A DNA stretch of 64,000 nt from Hymenopellis radicata (GCA_015501595.1 JADNRX010000158.1:55131-119130); one strand, 5' to 3'; shown: positions 32,626 through 43,944, numbered from the stretch's first letter. The notes: a model not told the origin generated them from the sequence alone. Numbers and translations: made by a program.

Positions 32626-34520
32626 GCTTGTTGTTATCGTAGAACATGACAGCCGGAAGAGATGCCTTGGTCGGAAATAGTATGTGATGGAAAATCTAAC
32701 AAGAATCGATGAGACGAGAAGAGATACCATCAGAAAACACCTACGCGAACAGCATTCGGCGCTTCTGACCCAAAGAATGTGGCGCGACCAAGGATCATAC
32801 CGCAACATCCAACACAGATCTCTTCGTTGTGGCTCCAACTCCTACCCAAACAAATTCGCATCTTCGTAGTATGATTATGACCTTCTTCAGGTTTATCCGG
32901 ACAGTCTTCTTCAATAGATTCGTCGTCATTCGACACTGCGTCGGCAAACGAGTCAGAAGGAACTGCAACTTTCTGTCTCTCTAGTCGCCGCTTCAGTTGG
33001 AACAGCGCCGTGCGTGACTCTTCTCCTCGGTTCTCTAGTTCTCGATGCGCCGAATTGTTGCACGTCTTGAACGGACGTTCCGTGGGAGCCGAACAACCAA
33101 CGACGGCACACCTCAAGTCCTGCTCCGAATGGGCTGGACAGAAACGAGCTCGTTGGGATGCTAGCGGTATTTGACAATCATGGACGCCACAACAAGCATG
33201 TCCTGAGAGCCCACGATTAGCTGAGGTCAACCACGAGTCGCGAAAAAGTACCCATCGCGATCCCATCAGTCACAACAGCGCGAAGTGCTTCTATACATCT
33301 ATTGAGTAGAGATCATCGACGAGCATGAATCTACTCACGTTTAGTGTCCTGATTGACCTCGCAGCACCCTGTGCAAGCGTGATTCCAGTATTCTTGCCCC
33401 GGTCCAACCATGCGTGCCGTCCGTTCTTCAAGAGCTGGTCGAAGACGATCATGATTGTTGGGCGCATTTTGATTCAACGTGAGCATGACTTGTCGCTCGA
33501 CAGTATCACGAAGAAGACCAAGAAGCAGTAAGCCATCCATCGCCATGTCACTGGACATTTCGACAGATAAATCCCAGCTGTTCGCGACTGCCTGCGTTGT
33601 CGCATTATCGTACTCGAGATTATAGATCTTTGCATTATTTGTGGATGACACCCTAGGTGAAAGTCTTAGTTTCAAGGCTTGCACTCATTTACTCCTCGAA
33701 AACCTACCAAGAGCATACTGACATATTGGTGAACCGCCGCGCTAACGATGCTTCCATGTAATAGTGCGTTGCAACTTCTATAACATGTAGTTCATGAAGA
33801 TTGAAGTACGGGTAATATGTGCGAAGTCCTCGGTTGGAATGGACAAAGTACGTAGGGTAGTAGCGTGTAAAACAATCTGAAGTGGGAAATGGGTTTTATT
33901 TCGAGGTAATAACACATGGAATAAGCATACGAGGGCAATTAAGAGAGTAGCACCAAGCAGGGAGAGGCCCAAGATCCCGCGAGAACAGCGTGATTTTGTA
34001 CGATAACGGATTCGCAAGTGTTCGAGGTGTACCACCTGCAACGTTACAATGTGGATCGAGGCAGACCGATGTCGGTGGGAAAAGATCGCAGAAGCCTACG
34101 AGTTCCATCAGGATAAGAAGAGAGTAAGACGTGTACAAACGCACCAATCTCGAAATGTAAACCTGCTGTCATGAATATCTCATGCAAGCCAAGCGTATCC
34201 TGCAGGGCGTCCATCGAGCGCGGGGGCAGCGCCCACAGAAAGAGTCGAAGTCGGCTCCATAACAGTTCAACTGTGTCGACAGTGAGCTGGGTCGCATGCG
34301 CAATCAACGCCGCCACGGGCTTGTCGAGAGTGACGGGAGGTGTCGTCGGATCCTTCGTCATCCATTGGATCCGGGGGCGCAGATGGGAGGCAAGGTTGAT
34401 GAAGAGAGTAAAAGGAGCCAAGCCCACATTGCGGCACTCGTCGTCGTCGAGCGCCGCAGCGAGCGCGGTAAGCAGCATGCGATGGTGAAAGGAGGGAGCA
34501 AGAGACGACACGTTGGACAC
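32626..34520 (-). CDS. 5' part of a CxC5/CxC6 KDZ-transposase-associated gene (broken)
   Basis: Start ATG 34520 (MSNVSSLAPSFHHRMLLTAL). The CxC5-like part has FINLASHLRPRIQ, VELLWSRLRLFLWALPP, then FPPTSVCLDPHC, LGPLPAWCYSLNCP, and FMNYMLYR/KIYNLEYDNATTQAV, EERTARMVGPGQEYWNHACTGC. The CxC6 part has CCGVHDCQIPLASQRARFCP, CAVVGCSAPTERPFKTC, ALFQLKRRLERQ, RSWSHNEEICVGCCGMILGR, ATFFGSEAPNAVR, and after a short intron (about 32693-32740) IFHHILFPTKASLPAVMFYD. The frame is lost right after YDNN. Conserved CxC clusters likely bind zinc. These proteins accompany KDZ transposases and are inferred to work with them; no KDZ transposase catalytic domain is visible here. Confidence 0.75.
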
Positions 34521-34591
34521 ACGCGGTCGAAGATCCGGAGCGGAACGGAGCAGATCCGGTGATTACGCACACATGCTTCTGTAGGCCGGAG

Positions 34592-34712
34592 GCATAGGTA
34601 GAAGCAACCGGGAGGCACTGCTTCTCCGTTGCTTCTCACTTGCTTCCAGGTTGGACTGAAAGCCAGACTCAACGGTCCACTTTGCCTCCAGAAGTGCCTC
34701 TGGAAGCAGAAG
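34592..34712. repeat. GAAGCAACCGGGAGGCA repeat, copy 2
   Basis: AGAAGCAACCGGGAGGCA at 34600-34617 is identical to 25202-25219. Neighbouring GCTTCTGTAGG, TTGCTTCTCACTTGCTTCC, TGCCTCCAGAAGTGCCTCTGG words are partly self-complementary. Same repeat family as 25172-25219, without the perfect palindrome. Confidence 0.55.
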
Positions 34713-34846
34713 CACCGCCGGTCAGATATTGACCACATTCCCTTGCTAGACTCAAACAACTACCTCACCCAAACTATCATTTCCACATCACACAATAATC
34801 AAATCACATATACTCAGTCACCGTCCCGCATAATGACCACCCATCT

Positions 34847-35182
34847 TTGCTTCGTCTCTTCATTACACCTCCAGTCTGTCTCTCCGCGTACAACGGCACG
34901 CTCATCGATCCTCACCACTATCGTGAAAAACTACGCGGACCAACAGTCATCATGTCGTTTTCATTGATCTACTGGACAATTGACGAGGCAATGTCGAAGA
35001 AGCAGCGGGAGAATAAGAAAAAGCTGGATCAGTACTCTGCTACTGGCAAAGATATGATGATTCTTGTGCCCTCCCGCATCTGGGGTTATGGCATCACCGA
35101 AGAGGAGAAAGGTACTAGTAGCGAGTGTCCACCCATCCACACGCGTCGCCGTCCAAGAAGACGAAAATCACGCAGTAACTGA
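34847..35182 (+). CDS. Small basidiomycete protein, unrecognised
   Basis: An open frame with a protein-like pattern: AYNGTLIDPHHYREKLRGP, VIMSFSLIYWTIDEAMSKKQ, DMMILVPSRIWGYG, ending in a basic tail (RRRPRRRKSRSN), stop near 35180. It recalls short agaricomycete proteins with a LRGxxVxxxFxLxxW core and a basic end, of unknown function. A proper start is unclear: the ATG at 34833 (MTTHLCFVSS) is in another frame, so a frame break or an unseen intron may lie near 34850-34890. It may be a gene remnant next to repeats. Confidence 0.35.
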   Translation: MLRLFITPPVCLSAYNGTLIDPHHYREKLRGPTVIMSFSLIYWTIDEAMSKKQRENKKKLDQYSATGKDMMILVPSRIWGYGITEEEKGTSSECPPIHTRRRPRRRKSRSN

Positions 35183-35233
35183 TTGGTAACTGACGACAAT
35201 TCCGAGTACTTACAATACATTATCCAAAATACA

Positions 35234-35946
35234 ACAATTATGCAGGCTCCTAAACCAGCCGTCGATGGCGTTTGAAGCTAAATATGTGGGCGAAAGGGAA
35301 ATAGTAAATATGAGTGAAGAATATAAAAGGAAATTTTCAAGTGACAGAGAGCAACAGTGGGAAGATCAAACGCCAGGACGGCTGGCATATTCGTCACGGC
35401 AGCTTTTCGGCATCTCTGATGGCGCCGTCGCGGCTCACCTTTCGCTGCTTGTTCTCTTACTCTCGTCCTTCGTTTTCAACGCGCTTCTGACACGTCTCGC
35501 GTGGTTACTCTCTAGAAATCTCCATTCTTTTATCTCTATGTCTTAATTTCTCTTCTGATACACAATCTCGTGTTGGTGTATGTCGTGTGGAAATGGACCA
35601 ATTCCTCCTGCTAACAATGCTTCTGCGCCGGCGATGCGGGGGTGGAATGTGGAATAAATCCAAGAACTTGGCACAATAGCAATGAATTGAAGGAGACGCG
35701 TTGAAAACGAAGGACGAGAGTAAGAGAACAAGCAGCGAAAGGTGAGCCGCGACGGCGCCATCAGAGATGCCGAAAAGCTGCCGTGACGAATATGCCAGCC
35801 GTCCTGGCGTTTGATCTTCCCACTGTTGCTCTCTGTCACTTGAAAATTTCCTTTTATATTCTTCACTCATATTTACTATTTCCCTTTCGCCCACATATTT
35901 AGCTTCAAACGCCATCGACGGCTGGTTTAGGAGCCTGACAATTATG
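35234..35946. mobile_element. Non-autonomous TIR DNA transposon with 9-bp target duplication
   Basis: Element 35243-35937 (695 bp). Left terminal inverted repeat 35243-35483 and right 35697-35937 are 241 bp each and appear identical in inverse orientation. Ends read CAGGCTCCTAAACC...GGTTTAGGAGCCTG. The direct repeat ACAATTATG flanks it (35234-35242 and 35938-35946), a clean 9-bp target duplication. The 213-bp centre encodes nothing recognised; the open frames in the arms are by-products of the repeat. The 9-bp duplication and long arms fit a Mutator-type foldback element; the CAG ends would also fit hAT (8 bp). The identical arms imply recent insertion or gene conversion. Confidence 0.88.
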
Positions 35947-36192
35947 GTTACTTATGGTCAACTACTCTCATAAATGAAGCAGTCTAGCAAGGGTTCCGCC
36001 GACGGTAGTCTGCCCCAGTCTATAAATGCATGAGCCAAATTGACGTAGTGGGCCGTTTTTGGGACGAGGACCAGGGTCGCGTCATAATATCTTCTTGACC
36101 GCTTTCATCGACAACTAACAGACTATCCTAGCCCGTCTAGCTGTGAGCGAAGAAAGAAACTTTTTGCGCGTTACTGACCATCTGCAAAGATC

Positions 36193-37781
36193 ATGGGCTT
36201 CCAAGATCTACCCGAAGAGCTGCTGATCTCCATATTCAATCATCTTTCCGCGTTTGAGTTAAACTCTTGTCAACGTACATGCCGCTTCATCAACGATATA
36301 ATCTCCAACTCGCTCAATCTGCGCTATCAAGTGGCTCTGGAGATGTATGGCATGGCCCATAACCCAAACTGCACGCTTGACATCGCTGAATGTCTACGGC
36401 GACTGGAACGACACGAAGAGGCCTGGGGAACCTTAACGCCCGTGTTCACAAGGACGCTCGACGTTGAAAACAACGTCAGCGGCATCTACGAGCTCTCTGG
36501 GGGCACGTATTTCCTTGGCGCATCCAAGGAGCGCACGATTCCGTTTCTTCGTCTACCCACTGATTCTGCTAGTCCTACACACTGGGACACCTTGAGGGTC
36601 GACGGCGAAGTCGTGGATATAGGCATAGCATTGTACGAACATGATCTGTTCGCGGCCATCGTCCTGTGCGTGCTTTTCTTTGTCATATAACATATACCGT
36701 GGCTAACCAATGTGCAGCGATCCAAGTCCCATTCTGAAGATCAAGTTGTACAGTCTTTCAACAAAAACCACACCCTCTGGCGAAGAAACATGCTTTGAAA
36801 GTACAGGACCACACCGTGGCTCGACTGGCTGTCGGTGTAGAGATAACAGGCGACCTCCTGGTCCTTGTTACTCGCGAGATGGTCCTTGACGTGGTACCGG
36901 ACACTGTTTATGTTTACAACTGGAAACAGGGAACGATCCTCAAGGAGATGTGGCGCGTGTGGATCCAGAGGACGGCGAACCCGTGCAAGGTTTCTCGGCC
37001 TCGCCTTTCTCACTCCCACCATCATCGTTCTCCCCAATCTCGCAGAGCGTACACTCGAGATATGGTCCTTGGACATTCATCGACAAATGATCCCCTCGTG
37101 TCCTTTGACCTCCCCGCACTCAAAGATGGGATCGAGATTTCTCACATGGCGTGTCGCGGCTCCCCCAACCCGAACGCAATGTCCAAAGACCCAGACACGC
37201 GTTTCACCCAGCCTACCAGGATTCCCTGGTGATCTTCCACATTCATTTCGCGTTGAACGAGCACACCATTACCACCTACGTCTTCTTCGTCCATCGAGGC
37301 ACGTTGTTGTCTTTCTTGCCATCTGCGCCTCAAAAGTTCGCCGACCGGTCCCATGGCAGGACTGGGGACCCGGCAATACGTTTTGGATGGCGTCTGGTAA
37401 TATCGATTGGATTACGACGACTTCAGGCCAGCGGCATGTGATGAGCAGGGAACACGGATTGTATCTCTTCGACTTTAATCCCATTGCAGTGAGAATGGCG
37501 AAGCGTGGAATGTACAAGGGAAATAATAAAGTCGTGGAGGGTGAGCATAGCATGCATGATGTGCCATTTATGGAGATTCTGGGTGCTCGGCTGCCGTTCG
37601 TCATGAACTGCACGCAATTACCTCCCGGCATTGACGGAGTCTTGATGGACGAGGAGCGGATAATGTGTTTGAAGGCAAGTTATTTGTCTATCATGTCCCG
37701 GTTCTCTTCATCCTCAGACACCACTATCAGAGAAACCATACAGGAAGGATAGCCCAGATCGAAATGATGTATTTTGGTTAA
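36193..37781 (+). CDS. F-box protein with C-terminal beta-propeller-like region
   Basis: F-box at residues 1-45: LPEELLISIFNHLSAFELNS, CQRTCRFINDII. It should link a substrate to an SCF ubiquitin ligase through Skp1. The rest follows the common agaric F-box layout (VDIGIALYEHDLFAAIV, DTVYVYNWKQG, LAFLTPTIIVLPNLAERTLE, ISHMACRGSP, HGLYLFDFNPIAVRMAKRGM, VLMDEERIMCLK). The first intron is about 36667-36718. The last intron, 37675-37730, uses a GC donor (GCAAGT) and leads to GRIAQIEMMYFG with stop 37779-37781. At least six single-base frame breaks lie between 36763 and 37360 (one extra A in 36763-36767, the others look like lost bases). It is either an error-rich stretch or a young pseudogene. 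Confidence 0.65.
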
Positions 37782-37790
37782 TGCAGAGTA

Positions 37791-39395
37791 TTATGTCCTG
37801 GCGCTGGACGCGACACCTCCACCATTGGAATGGCCTTCCTTTTTATCGACATTCTGCTCTTGGGTAGCCGAGCCCGTTTCTCGTCTCGCCCGTCGACGAA
37901 TTCCTGCGGCCGATTCATACCCGAACAGTTTGACGCGTCCCTTATATAGGACGTAAACGGGCACAGCGCCACTAAAATGAGACTAACCTCTTTCCACTTC
38001 ATATACACCAGAACGACGATAAGGGCGATCCAATAAAACACGTAAGAGAGGATCGTACCCACTGCATGCAGACTTGGTTAGTCATTTTCGCTACAGGCGG
38101 AGGACAACGACCCACGAGATCCGTTGTTGGACCACCCAAGGATGGCGTTGAAGATCGTCCAACCTTGTCCGCTGAGATTGTCGTATGGATTGCAGCAGTC
38201 AAGATGCCAGACGTTGCCTTGAACACGGTACGTGCCTGGTCCGTTTTTGCCCACAGCCTCATCAGCATCTGTTCCCAGCAACACGTTGAATGCATGTTGT
38301 TCAAAGGAGCGGACCGCTCGCGAAAAAAGTCCAGCGCCGATGAGAAGCAGCAGGTTCGTCATGACGATGAGGAAGATGGTCAAAGCTGGATACCAAAGGT
38401 GATTCGCACGTTGGTTCGTGGGTGGGACGCGGGCTTACTTACTAGTGCGGCTAGCGAATTCGTAGACGAGGAAACCGCAGATCAGACCGGCGACGATGCC
38501 TACGATGGCAGCGATAGGGATGGATGTGGCTGCCTGGCCGAGGGAGACGCCTCCGACGAATACTACGGCTTCCAAACCTGGAGTTTCTCAGGTTATAGAA
38601 CGCTTGTCGAGGAAGAGGCAGCGTACCTTCGCGCAAGACTGTGATGAAAGGTAGAAGGAACAATGCCCACTTCCCGGTCAGATCTCCACGTCGATCTGAA
38701 GAGCCGAGTGAGAGGCTGAAGGATATGAAGGTGTGTAGAGCATACGAGATCCATCGAAGGCGCGCTGAAGCTTGATGCGCCATTTAGCCTTGGCTAAGCT
38801 ACGTTTAACAGGTCGTTTGGCTAGACTGGGGAGACATTACCTCGATCCATTTTGAGCATCGTGACTCCCATGACGAAGATCATCAACGCCGCAATGAGTT
38901 CGAAGATACCTGTGAGGCTCAGTCTTACTGCACGGACATTGAGCATTGACAAATACTGACCTTCCCAGAGCTCCTCGGATTTTTTCCAGAGGTTGGAGGC
39001 TTTTGTGAACCATATCGCGATGAAAGTAGCACCGATCGCAAAGGCAATGAGTAGGCCGGTGCCAGCGCCAGCAAAGATCTTGAGGTGTTGTAGGGGCTGG
39101 TTTCATTTGAACGAGCAGGAGAGAGACGTACCTGGATGCGTAACTTGCGAACGAGTCTTTTCCGGGCGACGGACGCAGAGTCGTCCTGTTCGAGCTCATG
39201 TGCAGACGTGGACGCTACTGCCCCTTCCTCTCCCTCCTTGGGCGTCTCCTCGACAGCAGTGGATTGATGTGAAGGATGGTCTTCCTGAACGATCTGCTCT
39301 GCGAGTCCTAGGAGGACGGAGATGATGATCGCGGCCTCTAGCGTTTCGCGGAAGACGATGAAGAAGATGGGCACGGAGAAGAGCTGCTTGGCCAT
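37791..39395 (-). CDS. FTR1: High-affinity iron permease FTR1
   Basis: Plasma-membrane iron permease that takes up ferric iron delivered by a multicopper ferroxidase (FET3-type partner). ATG 39395: MAKQLFSVPIFFIVFRETLE, with the first REXLE iron motif (RETLE). AGTGLLIAFAIGATFIAIW, FELIAALMIFVMGVTMLKMD, and a second REXLE motif REGLE, assembled across the intron at about 38584-38628, followed by AVVFVGGVSLGQAA. LTIFLIVMTNLLLLIGAGLF, NVWHLDCCNPYDN and a last span end in a basic C-terminal tail, stop 37791-37793. About seven introns, all GT-AG, frames intact. The stop lies only 9 bp from the stop of the converging F-box gene. No ferroxidase gene is seen beside it within this window. Confidence 0.92.
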
Positions 39396-40333
39396 GGTCG
39401 TGGATGGGGGTAAAGGAGCAGGATGCTGCTTTTGAACGCTTCCGCCAGACTGTGTTAATACCAGGCTAAAATTAGGTCGGTGGCTGGTTAGGAGGTTTTC
39501 TGGATTGGGTACGCGTTTGGTTCTACAGGTATGCGATGCGTATGTTGAACGTCCGGAATTCAGTGAAAACAAGCAGAATGACGTTGTCGCGCAATCATAC
39601 GATAATGGCGTGTGTACTAGCGGGGTATCGGGGCGGGAGCATTCTTGTTGATTTCAGATTGAGCTTTCAAATTCGCAACAGTAGCAGGACAACGTCGAGT
39701 GGTACATGTCATTTGTCAACCTTGCAAGATTTCTTTTGTGTGGTACACAGAAGCATCAGACGTCGACAAGTTGAGTCTTCTGGATTCTGGATCTTCGCGC
39801 CGATACGCGGATACCGTTTCTTGTTGGCGTGTTGCCAGTGTAGGTGGCGTATATTTACGCCGTGCACATGTTGTTGCCTCTGAGGACTCATTAGTAGCAC
39901 GTTGCCACGACTTCGGGGCTTCTTTCATTTATGTAGGGCCTCCCGTGCGCATGACTTATTCCAGTTTTTGTCCGTATATGCAGTGTATCGCTGCAGCGCA
40001 AAGTACCTTTTCCTTACCTTAAATGCGAAGATGGGGTTCTTGGACGCTGTACACAATCAATGATGCATCGGGGTAGTCTCCTGGTCGACTGAGACGCGTA
40101 CGACGCCGGGGTCAGGGGCGTTGCCATGCTTGGGATGTTATTGCTATATTTGGTGGTGTTGTTGATTTCGAACCGTCTCGGCAACTTTCTGATATTGTCC
40201 TCCTTGTTTCTTGAAATCGTCTCCCGAATTGATGTTGCAGTGGTCGCTGGTCGTCCTGTAGCCGCTCGTTTACTCAATGTCGGTCTTTCTCAAACATGTC
40301 CTTGCTTATTCGCTAACGATTACTAGGGCACCC
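39396..40333. other. Intergenic, nothing firm
   Basis: Divergent promoter region between FTR1 (-) and the disordered-protein gene (+). Several ORFs overlap but show no motif. GATA-type sites (which would fit iron regulation) were not clearly identified. Confidence 0.35.
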
Positions 40334-43332
40334 ATGCAAGCACCTCAGGTCAGCCTGCGGGAACGTATTGCAGCTTTGCAGCAACGAGATGCCCGGTCGA
40401 CGTCGCCGAATCCGCCCGCCGCCTCCCTGTCCTCCCATGCCGGCGCTTTACGCGCCAAAATTGCGAAATTCGAGATGGAGGGCGCAGTACCAGCACCGCG
40501 AGGAAGTTTTGGGATGGGCGCGCCGCCTTTAGCGGAGAATGGGCAGCAGAAACGACGTGGGGAACTATACGGCAACCGTATTCCCAACCAGATGCGGCTA
40601 GCCAGTAACCCTCCACCGTCGAGTCTGGGTCGTTCAACATCGCCGCTACCGACGACCAGGAGGAATGCGTCCATGTCCGGCTCCGACTTTGATAACTCGG
40701 AGTCGAGCAAGGAAAAATTGCGTTCCTTCTCGGCCTCGCCTCCTCCCTCGATCGAAACAGACAAGCCGAGACGTCCGTCGTTTGCGACAGCATTGGACAT
40801 TGCGCGAAGGGCCGATGCAGACACCCAATCACGCGACATTTCCCCATCCCCAACGCCTTTAGTTCGCAGGAGATTCTCCTCGTTTACCAGCGACGATGCT
40901 CCTCCACGTGTCGCCGCACCCGACGAATCCACGCTCGTTAATTCCATTGTACGTTATATATATACCCTTGACAAGTCTAACATCCATTCCAGGCTGTACA
41001 TTTCACGGGCGATAGCATACTACCACAGACAACAGGCGACAGCTTCATACAGCCAAAGTACTTGCCGTCTTTGCTGACTGAAGCGGACGAAGAAGACGAA
41101 GACGAACTATATCAAGAGCTGGAGATACCTGCCAATAATTCTGCCGACCCGATCGCCCCGACTGTTGATTCTACCTCTCCCTCCGACAATCCCGTAATCT
41201 GCATCACTGAGGAAGCTCCGGCCATTCACACGCCGCACTTACCTGCGGGTGAAGACGAGATTGGGTTAACCGAGGATGAGGCTACTAAGGCCGCTCCTCC
41301 TAATGCCATCTCAATCGTCGTCGAGGATGCCGATAATACGCCTACTCCAACGCCAGAACCAGCACCTACAATTTCCGCAAAAGACGAAACGTTACCTTCT
41401 CCGTCATCTCGTACTGTAGAAGAGAAGACGCCTACGCCTTCGTCTCAACCTCAAGATTCCCCTGCTCTCACTTCCTCACCGTCTACCTCTGAAGCTCGTC
41501 CCCGTCTCAGCGGCGATACAAATCCTGAAGCGAACAGCCGTTCTGCTCGTCCCATATCCATGTCCAGTATCATGTCTGATACGGATTCTCTATTTACCAT
41601 GCCCACCTTCCTCGAGTTGAAAACGACTCCGCGATATCAATACAAGGACATGCCCGACTCGCCGTTCATCATTGCTCCTGCCACGCCATTTGAGTCGACG
41701 CCTGTAAGGGAGCGCCCTCCGAGCATGCTTGACGACAGCTCTGGGTCTTCCTGCAGTTCAGACTCGAGAGGAGCCACGTTTACCCGACAGCAGGACCAGA
41801 GTCCCATCGAAACTGAGTTTGGCGTCGTTACGGTGCATACGCAGTCTCATTCGTTCAAACTCGGGACCCCGATACAGGGCTATAGCGAACCAGTGACTCC
41901 TACGGAGGATCGCTTCCTCCCTGGGACCAAGTCATTCTCGGCTGTGGTGCATGGCAAGATTAGGGAGGTGCATACCCTTCACCCGAAGAGTAACCCTACC
42001 GTGCCAATGACGCCACAAATGAAGCGTATCCGCAAGTCCGTCGTGGAGCCTCCGCCTAGTCCAGGGTCGGGCGATCTCGCATTACTCATGCAAAACGCGG
42101 CGTTACTGGAGAGTAGGCTAGAGAATGGGGAAATTCCAAGTGAGGCTGCAGCCCCGGCAATCGCTACTGTGCAGGAGGAGGCGGAGGAGGAGAAAGCGGA
42201 GAAAGAAGAAGCACCGGTAGTCACTGTTCCTGCCCGCCGCCAGTGGGTGCAGCCAAGCGGCATAAGCGAACTTTCAGGATACCGCAGAATCTTGGGAAGA
42301 GTAAAAGTGTGCACGGGCACAGTCGAGAGTCGAGCGCCAGCGCCTCTCCTGAGGAGCAGGTTGCGCCACGGACCTCGACAGGAAGTTTCCGGATCAGGAC
42401 TAAATCAGGATATGGGTCTGCGAGAGAGTCTTTGGATGATCAGGTCCCCCGATGCCTGAGCGGCCACAAACTCAGTACGCCATACTGCAACCGATGCCGG
42501 AAGGTGAGGTCCCACCTACACGCCTCCGAAGAGTCCGGGCGCGTCTCGCTATTTGGGTAGTTTTCGGCGGTTAGGTAACAGGCATAGTGTCTCGACATCC
42601 TCGGAGATCTCGTCGGACGACTCGATTCCAGTCGCGACTCCGCCTGACCAGAGTGTGGAGTTTGGTGTTAGGGATGGGCTGTCATCGCCTCCACCATCAG
42701 GCATTGCGTGGCCGAGTGTGAGTCCCAGTCCCAAGAAGGGAGGAACGGTTGGGAGGGCGGCGTCTTTTGCGAATCAGCTCTGGAGCAGGGGGAGAGCGAA
42801 GAGTGGAGCGAGTATGGTTAGCGTCGCGGATGATGATGGTTGGTCTTCATTATGTTCTCCTTTACTCTTATTTGCTAACTAGAAAGATAGCTGATCGCGC
42901 CACACTGAGCTCGTTCAAGGGTGTCAAGATCCGTCTACATCGCAAACCTTCTGCACCGACTGTTCCCAAGATCCCTTCTGAGATATCGGGCATTATTGTC
43001 CCGCCTGTTCGATCACATTCCTTGCACGCGCGTTCGGACAGCAAGCTTGTTATACCTTCGACTGACACGTTACCCAGAATCTCCCCAGCGCATAGTCAAA
43101 GCCAGAATGTTATTTCGTCGTCATCCGAGACCATCAAACAACCTCATCGACCTGTATCATGGCCACGACGTCGTCTACCTCGCCGGATACCAGTTTAGAT
43201 CGCGACTTTATGACGCGTTCCCGTCGCCGCCCAGGTCACACAGTGAACGTGCTAGCATTGATTCGCAATCTAGGGTTATACAACACCAGCGTTGACGAAG
43301 GCATCATCAACCTCGCCTCCACCGTCATTTAG
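40334..43332 (+). CDS. Long disordered Ser/Pro/Thr-rich protein, basidiomycete-specific
   Basis: About 950 residues. ATG 40334 gives MQAPQVSLRERIAALQQRD, a short helical start, then HAGALRAKIAKFEMEG. After an intron near 40949-40992, DSFIQPKYLPSLLTEADEED introduces a long acidic and Pro-rich region. A semi-ordered stretch follows (TPRYQYKDMPDSPFI, GVVTVHTQSHSFKLGTPIQG, SFSAVVHGKIREVHTL, MTPQMKRIRKSVVEPPPSPG). The C-terminal part (FRRLGNRHSVSTSSE, FANQLWSRGRAKSG, TLSSFKGVKIRLHRKPSAP) ends GIINLASTVI, stop 43330-43332. Four one-base losses seem present: G run 42245-42247, C run 42446-42450, C run 42511-42513, and near 43157-43160. I do not recognise the function; many SP/TP sites suggest phospho-regulation, perhaps cytoskeletal. 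Confidence 0.7.
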
Positions 43333-43944
43333 CATGCCTCCGTCATATTCCAGTGGCGCGTCGTTGAGCCGGACATCGACGGCGGAGACGCACAAGCAGC
43401 ACTTGAGCTCTATGGACTTGTTATAATAGTAGACGGACGGGGGCGGATCTTTCGCGAAGTTACTAAATGAAAGAGGATAAGCATACTCACACACATATAT
43501 CATTATCTAACATACCTACATCGACGATATCGGCCTACTATTTTACCCTCATTTTCGTTTTATTTCCTTTTGGTTGCTCTCATACTACAAGCTGCTTGGT
43601 TGCTTTGCTTTCGTTTCGTTTTTTAAATCCATCGAATCCTCCCGTTGTCACTGTAACATATTCATTACTGCTGCTCGAGCAATATGTTGTTCTTGGAGAT
43701 GTAACAATCTTTACCTATAATTAATGCGACTGATTCGAAATGGCCCCACATTTGTTTTTCATGTCAAGTCGTCAAGCAAGTGGCGGTTGAACGTTCCTGA
43801 ATCCTCCTCAAACATTGTAAACCGTAGGAACACCGCTTTTCGCTGCACAATGAATGTATTCAGAAATGATGCAATTGTAAATGTCGATGCTGTAAGATGA
43901 CATGGTAGGTAGGTGCGATGAATACAACACGGGCTAGTATCAGC
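43333..43944. other. Tail-to-tail intergenic region
   Basis: T-rich DNA between two converging genes. 43796-43944 belongs to the segment that is duplicated in inverse orientation upstream of MRE11 (46909-47057). Confidence 0.5.

Noticed and set aside
35265..35915. Two long identical open frames on opposite strands (35265-35546 + and 35505-35915 -)
   Set aside because: They are identical only because they lie in the two arms of the inverted repeat; no homology or codon logic supports a protein.
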